From CBDAQA01 sp965247815 (GTDB taxonomy: Bacteria; Planctomycetota; Phycisphaerae; Tepidisphaerales; Tepidisphaeraceae): a DNA stretch of 64,000 nucleotides. The DNA lies in assembly GCA_965247815.1 (NCBI GenBank), contig CBDFHW010000026.1, positions 310,001-374,000 of the forward strand, in the 5' to 3' direction. The translations under genes were made by a program, and so were the position numbers. Below are positions 44,378-53,020 of the stretch, one piece after another. The first letter of the stretch is position 1. Each line of letters begins with the position of its first letter. The notes beneath the pieces are model-generated. The model was given only the letters and a program-made list of their open reading frames with translations. It was not told where the DNA came from and made no database searches.

Positions 44378-45304
44378 ATGATGGATTCACGCACAAGTTC
44401 GTCTTATCCCCGCCAACCAGGGTTTACGTTGGTGGAACTCTTAGTTGTCATTGGCATCGTCGCCATTCTAATTGCCTTGCTGCTGCCGTCGCTTTCCAAG
44501 GTCAGAGAGCAGGCGCGTCGGGTTCAATGCGGTGCCAACCTCCGTACGTTGGGTCAGGTATGCCAGATGTTCTCAGGCGATCATAAGGGATACTTCCCGT
44601 TCGCATGGTCATATGGCCAGGACGCCTACCAATTCGAGGCGCTCACGTTTCCTGTACTTTTGAGCTACGACCCTGCAAACGAGGGCAGTACTCAGACATG
44701 GAAACGTTTCGGTACGCCATACCAAACGTTGCTGACTTACGCCAAGTCCGCCGAAGGGGCCGAGCAGATTCCCTATCTAAATGGAGGCACTGTCCCTCTC
44801 GCACGCTGGTTGATGTGTCCCGATACCTTACTGTCTCGCTATCAAGCGTGGACTAAGATAGGTGGTGGCTACGGCACTGCGATCCAGACCTCGTACTCCT
44901 ACTACGCAGGCGCGCCGTATCGCAAGCTATCTCCCGATGTGATCGGGAGCTTTCCCGAAATTGGTGGCGGTATCCAGGTGATGAGCGCCTACAACTGGGG
45001 AAAGCGGCTGCCTGCGGTCAAGAATACCGACCCTTCCAGCACGATTCTGGCATCAGATACCGTCTGGTGGGAGGGTAACAGCACTGACGCCTCGGCATAC
45101 GTGATAAATCATATAAAGTCCGGCGATCCTCGATCCGCAGCATTTCAGAATGTTCTGTTTTCTGATGGTCACGTCGAAGGTTTGACCCCGGCGTATGCCG
45201 ATAAGACCACGGGCATCATAAGTCGCACTCTCACCAAAACCAATTGGTCAATGTCAATGTATCCACTTGCCTCACAGGGAAGATATTTTTATGTAGGACA
45301 GTAG
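44378..45304 (+). CDS. Prepilin-like protein with N-terminal methylation motif and H-X9-DG-type end
   Basis: 308 residues from the ATG at 44378, where AGAGGA sits seven bases upstream; ATGs at 44282 and 44330 give longer leaders without this. QPG before FTLVELLVVIGIVAILIALLLPSLSKV is a type IV prepilin cleavage site (after Gly) and hydrophobic helix. The rest is extracellular and ends with FSDGHVEGLTP, the DGH signature of planctomycete DUF1559/pseudopilin-like proteins, often found in many copies in these genomes and next to sugar-use genes. Probably a minor pseudopilin or surface-exposed binder; the role is not proven. Confidence 0.88.
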   Translation: MMDSRTSSSYPRQPGFTLVELLVVIGIVAILIALLLPSLSKVREQARRVQCGANLRTLGQVCQMFSGDHKGYFPFAWSYGQDAYQFEALTFPVLLSYDPANEGSTQTWKRFGTPYQTLLTYAKSAEGAEQIPYLNGGTVPLARWLMCPDTLLSRYQAWTKIGGGYGTAIQTSYSYYAGAPYRKLSPDVIGSFPEIGGGIQVMSAYNWGKRLPAVKNTDPSSTILASDTVWWEGNSTDASAYVINHIKSGDPRSAAFQNVLFSDGHVEGLTPAYADKTTGIISRTLTKTNWSMSMYPLASQGRYFYVGQ

Positions 45305-45337
45305 AGGGGAGTCAGAGTGGATTATATCTTAGTTCAG

Positions 45338-45371
45338 TTCGGCTTCAGTGACGGGTCGTATAGAAGCCGAA
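45338..45371 (+). terminator. Nine-bp hairpin, weak terminator or mRNA structure
   Basis: TTCGGCTTC (45338-45346) pairs fully with GAAGCCGAA (45363-45371) over a 16-base loop, 33 bp after the prepilin-like gene. No T-run follows, so it may stabilise the upstream mRNA instead of ending it. Confidence 0.4.
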
Positions 45372-45408
45372 TCTCAGCAGATTTACTAAACAGTTACAGG
45401 GTGCGTGG

Positions 45409-46338
45409 ATGATGTTTGAACGATCGTCTTTTGATTCGATGCGACAAAGCGCTTTTGGAATTGGATGTCATTGGACTACCTGGACCGCACCTAGAACCGG
45501 GCCACCCCTTCCGCACGGGGAGGCAATTGAAAACTTTGACGTTAATGCGTTTGTCCGGCAGGTTCGACAGACCGGTGCGGGGCATGTGCTATTTACACTG
45601 AATCACGAACTGCACTGGCTGCCGTGTCCGAATTCTTGCACCGATCGCTTGATGCCGGGCAGAACATCAGAGCGAGATTTAGTTGGTGAGATCGCGGATG
45701 CACTCCTGGCTGCTGGAATCAAATTCATCGGCTACTACCACCATGGCTGCGACGCTCCAACGCAAGACGCCATCTGGCAGGACGCCGCGGGAGGGCATGA
45801 TGTCGATCCGACAAGGCTTTATGCGAATGTGCAGGACGTCACTACCGAACTCGGGGAACGGTACGGCAAACGGCTCTCGGCCTGGTGGTTCGACGCAGGA
45901 TGGGCGCTGGAGAAGCGCGGCAACACACCATGGGACGCACTGTCCAAAGCTGCCAAGGCCGGAAACCCGGATCGCTTAATCACTTTCAATTCGGGGCTGA
46001 ATCGTTTTGATCCTGTAACTGAGTGTCAGGATTACTGGGCGGGCGAACTGGAAGGACTCCATCATCGCCCGAGCGGGGCCACGGCGCCGGGAGGTTTGCC
46101 CTGGTATTCGTTTATGACCTGGCAACCCGGCGGCGGCATGTTTACTTGGGGGATTCCCGCTCATGGCGAATCGCCTTCCCCTGCGCGAGCCGATCCGGAC
46201 GATATCTGCGCGATGGCAAAGGCCTATCGTGCTGCCGGTGGTTGTGTCACGTTCAATCTGCTCTGCTATCAAGACGGATCGATACATCCGGTTGACCTGC
46301 ACTCGATCACATCAGCCGCAAGAATTTTACGAGCTTAG
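45409..46338 (+). CDS. GH29-like (alpha-L-fucosidase superfamily) protein
   Basis: 309 residues; ATG at 45409 or 45412. No signal peptide. It looks like the TIM-barrel part of an alpha-L-fucosidase: GIGCHWTTWTAPR near the start, GAGHVLFTLNHELHWLPCP, IKFIGYYHHG, and LSAWWFDAGW with Asp 162 at the place of the GH29 nucleophile (WFDG). The barrel ends with CVTFNLLCYQDGSI. It is shorter than the other GH29 gene at 60700 and differs clearly in sequence, for example at the conserved HHDGF, replaced by LNHELHW. It may have another specificity or be non-catalytic. Confidence 0.7.
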   Translation: MMFERSSFDSMRQSAFGIGCHWTTWTAPRTGPPLPHGEAIENFDVNAFVRQVRQTGAGHVLFTLNHELHWLPCPNSCTDRLMPGRTSERDLVGEIADALLAAGIKFIGYYHHGCDAPTQDAIWQDAAGGHDVDPTRLYANVQDVTTELGERYGKRLSAWWFDAGWALEKRGNTPWDALSKAAKAGNPDRLITFNSGLNRFDPVTECQDYWAGELEGLHHRPSGATAPGGLPWYSFMTWQPGGGMFTWGIPAHGESPSPARADPDDICAMAKAYRAAGGCVTFNLLCYQDGSIHPVDLHSITSAARILRA

Positions 46339-46367
46339 GAATCGACTGTCGTCCTTACTTGGTACCC

Positions 46368-49300
46368 ATGTTCCATCGAATTGTTCCCAGCCTGATTGTT
46401 CTCTTGTATGCCCAATTAGCAACTGCGGCGGTTCCATCGTTGTCGCTGATTTGCACCACTCAGCCTGCCGAGTCGGGTCTGCATCTGGACCAAGCCAGAA
46501 TCTCCGCAGTCAAGGTAAACGCGGGAGGGAAAGAGGACACTGCGTGGGTGTCTGGTTACAAGTCGGTGCCTGCCGACGACTGGGCGCGGTCATTCTGCAT
46601 CACTGTTACCGATGACAAGTATCGGCAGGGAAAGATGCCGGTCGTGGACGTGGACGTCACATTCATGCACGAAGCGAACACAAAGGTTGAACTGGTCGCC
46701 GACACCGCCAAGGGAAGCAGGGTCATCGCCAGAGCATGGGGTAACAAGCACGAATTGCAAACCATCCATTGCCAGCTGGATGACGCGTTCTTTGGCTCTA
46801 GAAATCCTGGTAACGACGCTAAGACACTGCCCGCTGACGGGTTTGACCTCCGACTCAACGCCTGGGCCGGGGACTTCTATCTCAAGAGCGTGACCTTGAA
46901 AGCTCACGATCCGTCCGATCCCGATGACTGGTCGCGTTTCCTCACTTTAGGTGACGTCACTAGCAACAGCAATTTTATTGTCGCTCCGGGTGCCAGCGAT
47001 CAGTTGACGTTCCCGGTAACCAATCGCGCGAAGATAATGGCCCAGGGCACTGCCACGATAGAAGTTGTCGACGGTTCCGGAAAGATCGCTTCCACCTCCA
47101 ACCAAAAACTTTCGGTGCCTGCAGGGGAAACCCAGTCTATACCGGCAAGTTTCGACGCATCGGCGCTGACCGGTGGTGAGTACGTCGTGCGCGTGAACAT
47201 CAAATGCGGCAGCAATATCATTCGGGGCGAGCAATCGGTGGTGGTCGCAGGTCCGAATGACCTATTCATCATCTTCGACAAAACTCCGATCGCCCGAGGA
47301 ATTGATTTCGATCGCGTCGCGATCTCCCCTCAGCAGGTTACGGTTGATGGTGTTCCGAACTGGGTTTGGAGTGCAGGGTACAACTCTCAGCGTGGTGGTG
47401 ACTCCTGGTGGCACTCGGTCTGTATGAAAGTGACTGATCCTCGCTTCCAAAACGGGGCGATGCCCGCAGCCGATGTCCGGGTCACGTATCGCCACGAAGC
47501 GAACGCGCCCGTTTCCTGCTTCGCCGACACCAGTGCCGGAAGTCGGCAGGTGGGATTCGGCTGGGGAAGGAACCCCAACTGGCAGACGATGGCCTTTAAG
47601 TTGGACGATGCCAAGTTTGCTCAGACAGACTATCAGGATCCAGCCAAAGACTTGAAGTCAGATGGCTTTGATCTTCGCTTTAACGCTTGCACCGGTGATG
47701 CGCAAATCCGAAGTGTATTTATCCACGGGTACGACCTGGATCATTCGCCCGATTTTGATCGTCTGGTTCGGTTTGACGGAATCGACACCGGGCGTGAACT
47801 GTTTATCTTCTCGCCCGGTGAAAAACAGACGCTTCAACTAAAACTGCGCAACCTGGCACACCCCGACCTAGTAGCGGACAGCCGAATCTGGTTGACCGAC
47901 GACCTTGGCAATGAGATCTGGAATCGTCAGCAACCGGTGACCATTAGAGGCGGCGGCCCAATCGAGCTCCCGGTTCCTTTCGACACTGCAGGCCTGAAGC
48001 AGGGCGTGTACACCCTTGGACTTGAACTGAACCACGTAGACTCGAAAGGGATGAAAAAAACGATCGTCAGTTCGAGTTGGAATTTAATGGTGAGCGAAAG
48101 CAGTCCGATTCCGAAAGCCAAAGACGGGGAGTTCATGTATGGCGTGGACACCGGTATAGACTACAAAGACGAGCGGTGGATGAAATGGCTCGACTTCATG
48201 GGCTGCGACATTACTCGCGGAAACGGAGCCAACCAGGGCACCGGCGACTGGGCCAGCGCGTTCGCTGCGTTTGACAAGCATGATCTCCGCAACACCGTGT
48301 TCGCTGATATTCCCTGGGATGATGATGCCGTGAAGCGCCAACAGAAAGTGCAGGAAGTCGCCGATCGCGCCGAGGCCGCCGCAAGACTATTCGGTGATCG
48401 CGCACACTTCTGGGAACTGGGAAATGAACCCGACCTGACTTTCTTTTACCCCGGCCCTATTGAAGAATATGCGCGGGGTTTCTCCATCGTGTCGCGGGCG
48501 ATTCGCCGAGGGAATCCAAACTCAGTGGTGATGAATGGAGGCCTATGCTTTGCCACGCCCGATGCCGACCGACGCGCCCGCAAGTTTGTTGAGGTGGTTG
48601 ATACAAATGACATTCAGGGATTCGCCTATCACGGTCATGGTCCGCTGATCGCCGCAGAACGCGGTGCGTTTGATCGTGTCCATGATTTGGCCAAACATTG
48701 GAACAAAGCCGATCGCATATTTATGGAGACCGAGTCTGGTGTTTCTGCCCGCACACCGGGTCAGATCCGAATCCAGGCTCGCACCGCTGTTGAGAAGATG
48801 GTGTTCGCACAAAGCGTCGGGGAACCGGCATTCATGTGGTTTCGGTTAAACATCCAGGGCGGCGACGGCGACTATACCAGCACCACCAACACACATGAAC
48901 CGCGACCCGTGGTCCTCAGCTACCGAACGATGAGCAGATTGCTAAAGGGGCTGTCCTTCGTCAGGAAGCTGGATCTGGGATCTAATGATCTTCAAGCATA
49001 TCTGTTTGCCGCCAAGAACGCTGACAGCCGAGCGATGGTCGTGTGGTCCGACACCTCCGGTGGAGCGTCGAGGACGATCCGGATCGGCACCAAGGCCGGA
49101 GACGCGAGCAAGGTGCGTCAGCTGGATTTATTTGGAAATGTAACACCGGTCTCCGATGTCGACTCTGGGCTCGTTACCGTACCGGTGGAACTCGATCCCA
49201 GTTACCTAGAGTGGAAATCGGATGAAGCGCCCGACGCCGTGGATGTGGTTCCCTCGCCCCTGCGACTTGATCCGGTGCTGACTGTTTCTCGCGGAATGAA

Positions 49301-50642
49301 AGATTCGATTACCGTTCATCTAAGCAACTCGCTGGATCACGCCCTTGATGCCACGCTGACAATTACAACCGGGGCAGGTTCGGGGGTCACGCCGGAAAAG
49401 TCACAGATACAAGTTGCTATCCCGGCACATGGTAAAATCGATCTTCCCATCCCAGTGACCGTGCAAGGCGCCGGCGACGCTGTGAACTGGCCGGCCAACT
49501 GGACGGTCTTCGCACCCGTTCCGGCGAACCGTGTTGATCTTCATCTTTACAATTCTTCGGTTCCAAATCAGTTGCAAGCTGGGGACGAAGTGATTCGCCC
49601 CCAGTTCGCGCGGCTGAAGGACGATCGTATCGACATTGCCTCCATGGGCGGAGGCTTTGCCGAGAAGAAGGAAGCGGTTCTATTTGCCACAATCGATAGC
49701 CCGATCGATCAAGTCATTCGGATCGGAAGCTCCGCCGACTGGTGGGAAGAATGGTTCGTTAATGGGCGGTCGGTCTACGACGATCTTGAATCCGGTAACT
49801 TGGGCCCACAGTCGATCCTGGAGCATCCGTTCCAAGCCCGGCTTAAGGCCGGCCGAAATCTTTTAGCGGTCCGCGTACTGAGCGGGCTGCAGGGATGGAA
49901 GCTTTGGTGCGGTGGCCCGCAGGAAATCGCTGCTGCAAAGGGCGCGCTCACGGGTGGTGGCAGCATGCTGAATGTCGAACTTCGACAGGGCATGAACGTG
50001 CTGGGTCGAGAGCGAGCCAGAATCGCATTCCGTAAGCCTCTGCGCGAGCCGGCAACCGGTCAATTCGATGCACCGCTCGAGAGCTGGAGCTCTATCGAGC
50101 CCGACGCCGACTTGGGTGAAGGAAACATCTTAAACGAATTTGTTCGCCAGCCCGATGCCGGCAAGTGGTGGCAAGGCCCGGCCGATCTATCCGCACGTGC
50201 CTGGTTCCGGGCGGACAATCAGCATTTCACGGCAGTCGTGGCGGTAAAAGACGATGTGAACAAGCCCGCAACGAGTGCAGAGACGATTGATATTGGCGAC
50301 TCAATTCGCATCACCTTTGTTGACCCCGTGACCGGAGTGTCCCTTGAACTCGCTGTGCCCGGATCGGGTGCCACGGTTTATCAGCGACTCGATCATCGCT
50401 GGGTTCCGGTCGCCGGGACAGATGCTCACGCGACTGTGGATCGAGTCGAAAGCCCATCCGGCGGAGTAACATGGTATCGCGTAAGGCTGGCTCGGACGAT
50501 CTTGCGTCCTCATCGTTTAGCAATCAACATGTCGGTCATCGACAACGACTTCGGCGTTCGCAAGCAGACGGCCGCTTGGTTTGCTGGGATGGAGCACCCT
50601 GGCGCAGACAGCAAGTTTTGGTGGCAAGCTGAGATGAAGTAA
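46368..50642 (+). CDS. Very large secreted glycosidase with clan GH-A-like barrel and duplicated front domains
   Basis: 1424 residues from the ATG at 46368 (a TTG three codons earlier is possible). Signal peptide MFHRIVPSLIVLLYAQLATAAVP. Two similar beta-sandwich units follow: residues about 25-290 and 300-585 both show a WVSGY/WSAGY, F-M/Y-R-HEAN, ADT-x-GSR, DGFDLR core. The barrel then has FWELGNEPD with Glu 687 and FMETESG with Glu 789, which fit acid/base and nucleophile of clan GH-A (GH39- or GH79-like). The C-terminal 500 residues hold more sandwich and a carbohydrate-binding CBM9-like end. Probably an exo-acting enzyme on a decorated polysaccharide; the family is not settled. Confidence 0.75.
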   Translation: MFHRIVPSLIVLLYAQLATAAVPSLSLICTTQPAESGLHLDQARISAVKVNAGGKEDTAWVSGYKSVPADDWARSFCITVTDDKYRQGKMPVVDVDVTFMHEANTKVELVADTAKGSRVIARAWGNKHELQTIHCQLDDAFFGSRNPGNDAKTLPADGFDLRLNAWAGDFYLKSVTLKAHDPSDPDDWSRFLTLGDVTSNSNFIVAPGASDQLTFPVTNRAKIMAQGTATIEVVDGSGKIASTSNQKLSVPAGETQSIPASFDASALTGGEYVVRVNIKCGSNIIRGEQSVVVAGPNDLFIIFDKTPIARGIDFDRVAISPQQVTVDGVPNWVWSAGYNSQRGGDSWWHSVCMKVTDPRFQNGAMPAADVRVTYRHEANAPVSCFADTSAGSRQVGFGWGRNPNWQTMAFKLDDAKFAQTDYQDPAKDLKSDGFDLRFNACTGDAQIRSVFIHGYDLDHSPDFDRLVRFDGIDTGRELFIFSPGEKQTLQLKLRNLAHPDLVADSRIWLTDDLGNEIWNRQQPVTIRGGGPIELPVPFDTAGLKQGVYTLGLELNHVDSKGMKKTIVSSSWNLMVSESSPIPKAKDGEFMYGVDTGIDYKDERWMKWLDFMGCDITRGNGANQGTGDWASAFAAFDKHDLRNTVFADIPWDDDAVKRQQKVQEVADRAEAAARLFGDRAHFWELGNEPDLTFFYPGPIEEYARGFSIVSRAIRRGNPNSVVMNGGLCFATPDADRRARKFVEVVDTNDIQGFAYHGHGPLIAAERGAFDRVHDLAKHWNKADRIFMETESGVSARTPGQIRIQARTAVEKMVFAQSVGEPAFMWFRLNIQGGDGDYTSTTNTHEPRPVVLSYRTMSRLLKGLSFVRKLDLGSNDLQAYLFAAKNADSRAMVVWSDTSGGASRTIRIGTKAGDASKVRQLDLFGNVTPVSDVDSGLVTVPVELDPSYLEWKSDEAPDAVDVVPSPLRLDPVLTVSRGMKDSITVHLSNSLDHALDATLTITTGAGSGVTPEKSQIQVAIPAHGKIDLPIPVTVQGAGDAVNWPANWTVFAPVPANRVDLHLYNSSVPNQLQAGDEVIRPQFARLKDDRIDIASMGGGFAEKKEAVLFATIDSPIDQVIRIGSSADWWEEWFVNGRSVYDDLESGNLGPQSILEHPFQARLKAGRNLLAVRVLSGLQGWKLWCGGPQEIAAAKGALTGGGSMLNVELRQGMNVLGRERARIAFRKPLREPATGQFDAPLESWSSIEPDADLGEGNILNEFVRQPDAGKWWQGPADLSARAWFRADNQHFTAVVAVKDDVNKPATSAETIDIGDSIRITFVDPVTGVSLELAVPGSGATVYQRLDHRWVPVAGTDAHATVDRVESPSGGVTWYRVRLARTILRPHRLAINMSVIDNDFGVRKQTAAWFAGMEHPGADSKFWWQAEMK

Positions 50643-50652
50643 CGGTGCCTCC

Positions 50653-53013
50653 ATGCATTGCCGGCGTATATTAATTGACAAACAACCTTTCGCTTCGAGG
50701 CCCCGGATCGATTTTCAGGTACCTTGGAACGCTTTGGAGCATTGGCCGTGCAAATGGGTGAATCTGGAAATCGACTCCGATTCCGCCCTGGTAGCGTTTC
50801 GATGCCGACTCGAGCTAAACTTCGAACGACATGTTCGGCTTCATGTAACGGCGGACGAGTCATACGATCTTTGGATCGACGGCGAGCTAAGCGGCTCAGG
50901 CCCGGAGCGTGGCGATCGACGCAATTGGTTTTTTGACACCTACGACATCGTTCTTGAATCGGGAATCCACCAGATTTCCGCCGTCGTGAAACAGCTTGGC
51001 CCGCTGCGTGCGGTCGGCTCGGTGACCGTGTCGCATGGCCTGTTGGTGGTCACTGAGGATTTAGATTTGCTACCACTGCTGGGCACAGGCTGCGGCCCGT
51101 GGGAAGCAGCGGAATTGCCCGGCTTTCAATTCAAACTGTTGAGAGCCAGTCCCGGCGATTGCTTCTTGATCGGTCCGGCCTATCAGATCGACTATCGACT
51201 GCTTTCACCAAGCTATTTGACGGATGCAACTCTGAATTGGTCGCAGGCCCAGAGTGGACAAGCGGGAGTTGCCGAAAGCGCTCTCCACCCCGTCCTTGCC
51301 AAGCATATGCTCCGTCCGGCATTTCTGCCGAGCCAAAAACGCATCCGACGACCCTTCTGGCGTGCCAGAAGAGTCATTGGCGATATTGCCACCGGCGAGT
51401 GGGAATCGCTTGCTGCGGGGGACTCGATTGTCCGGTTGAAGCCTGACCGAACGTATGAGGTGCTGTTAGATTCGGAGGACTACCTTTGTGCTTTCTTGGA
51501 GTTTGACATCGAAGGTGGCCGAGCCGCGACGTTTGAAACAGTCTGGGCCGAGGTCATTCGCGATAGTTCAGGTAAAAAAAACAACCGAGGTGATGTCAAC
51601 GGGCCGGTATTGGGATTGACCGATTCTTTCATTGCGGATGGCAGCCGCAGGACAGTACGTACGCCGACATGGCGGTCCGGCCGCTATTTGCAGGTCCGGA
51701 TCATTACTCAATCGCAGCAGTTGATCTTGCATAAGTTGGCGATCTTCGACACCGGATATCCGATAAATTCCCAGGCGCTCTGGGCCAGCGGGGACGAAGA
51801 CTTGGACCGCGTTTTGAAGGTCTGTCTTCGCACGCAGGAGGCCTGTGCCCAGGAAACTTTCATTGATTGCCCGTACTATGAGCAACTGCAATACGTCGGT
51901 GACACGCGCATCCAAGCGCTGATTACCTACTGCCTCACGGCTGACTCGCGGTTGGCACGAAAGGCAATAGAACTGTTTTTGTCTTCGGCGATGAATCCCT
52001 CCGGCTTACCGCTCGCATTTGCCCCCGGCGATGGAGGAAGTCTTATCCCGCCGTTCGCGCTTTGGCTTGTCAGCATGGTTCGCGATTACGCATGGTGGCG
52101 CGACGATTTCGATCGGGTTCGTAGCTGGCTGCCGAGTTTGCGCGGAGTAATCGACATCTTTCTGTCGATGCCGAAAACGGATGGGCTGTTTCGTTCACCT
52201 TTTGGCTGGAATTTTCTTGACGGCGCGTTGGGTAGCATGGCCCCCGGGGGTATGCCAGGCGACGTGTCCGGGCCGGTGAACTGGCAAATCGTGATTGCGC
52301 TTAAAGATCTTGCTGATCTTGAAGAAGCTTTTGGTGAACCCGAACTCAAAGCACGGTTCATTCGCCATGCACAGGAATTGACGGCATCTCTGGATCGGTC
52401 GCTTTTTCGAAGTGAGATGGGCCTTTACTCTGATGTCCCCAGCCGCGATCAGTTTTCCCAGCACGGTCAAATTCTACCGCTGTTGTCGGGCATGCTATCG
52501 CCCGCGCGACATCAGCAGATTGCGGACGGTCTTCTGACGGCTACCTTTGAGAAGTCGGCCGGCGCGTTCTTTCGCTTTTATCTTTTCGAAATCTTTTTTT
52601 CTCTCGGCCGCGCCGAATTGATCTGCGAACAGCTTGAGTCTTGGAAATGGGCGATCTCCCAGGGGTTCACAGCATTTCCGGAATATATCCAATCCGACAC
52701 CCGCTCCGACTGCCACGCTTGGAGCGCTCATCCGTTCTTTCACTTTTATGGCTCAATACTCGGCATCCGCCCAGCAAACTGGGGTTTCAATGAGGTACGG
52801 ATTTCCCCACAACCCGGATCGATGACTTCCTTGAGCGGCACGATGGCACACGGATCGGGTTTGATTAGAGTCGCGCTGACAATCGACGGCAATCACTTTG
52901 CGGCAGACGTCGAATTGCCTGATTCGCTGACCGGCACCTTCTGTTTCCATAACCGTGTACATCGTTTGTGCGGTGGACACAGCAAAATAACTGACAAAAC
53001 ACGCGCCGAATGA
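50653..53013 (+). CDS. GH78-like alpha-L-rhamnosidase-related enzyme
   Basis: 786 residues, starting 10 bp after the giant glycosidase. A front beta-sandwich contains LNFERHVRLHVTADESYDLWIDGELSGSGPERGD, as in rhamnosidase N-domains. The (alpha/alpha)6 barrel reads EETFIDCPYYEQLQYVGDTRIQALITY (with AQ before ETF), matching the catalytic DCP-x-x-ExxxxxGD loop of GH78. The C-terminal sandwich has HAWSAHPFFHF and GIRPANWGFNEVRISPQPG. No signal peptide is visible. The loop differs from the GH78 at 57500 (DCPQRDERLGWTGD), so the two probably act on different linkages. Confidence 0.82.
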   Translation: MHCRRILIDKQPFASRPRIDFQVPWNALEHWPCKWVNLEIDSDSALVAFRCRLELNFERHVRLHVTADESYDLWIDGELSGSGPERGDRRNWFFDTYDIVLESGIHQISAVVKQLGPLRAVGSVTVSHGLLVVTEDLDLLPLLGTGCGPWEAAELPGFQFKLLRASPGDCFLIGPAYQIDYRLLSPSYLTDATLNWSQAQSGQAGVAESALHPVLAKHMLRPAFLPSQKRIRRPFWRARRVIGDIATGEWESLAAGDSIVRLKPDRTYEVLLDSEDYLCAFLEFDIEGGRAATFETVWAEVIRDSSGKKNNRGDVNGPVLGLTDSFIADGSRRTVRTPTWRSGRYLQVRIITQSQQLILHKLAIFDTGYPINSQALWASGDEDLDRVLKVCLRTQEACAQETFIDCPYYEQLQYVGDTRIQALITYCLTADSRLARKAIELFLSSAMNPSGLPLAFAPGDGGSLIPPFALWLVSMVRDYAWWRDDFDRVRSWLPSLRGVIDIFLSMPKTDGLFRSPFGWNFLDGALGSMAPGGMPGDVSGPVNWQIVIALKDLADLEEAFGEPELKARFIRHAQELTASLDRSLFRSEMGLYSDVPSRDQFSQHGQILPLLSGMLSPARHQQIADGLLTATFEKSAGAFFRFYLFEIFFSLGRAELICEQLESWKWAISQGFTAFPEYIQSDTRSDCHAWSAHPFFHFYGSILGIRPANWGFNEVRISPQPGSMTSLSGTMAHGSGLIRVALTIDGNHFAADVELPDSLTGTFCFHNRVHRLCGGHSKITDKTRAE

Positions 53014-53020
53014 ATCGCCT

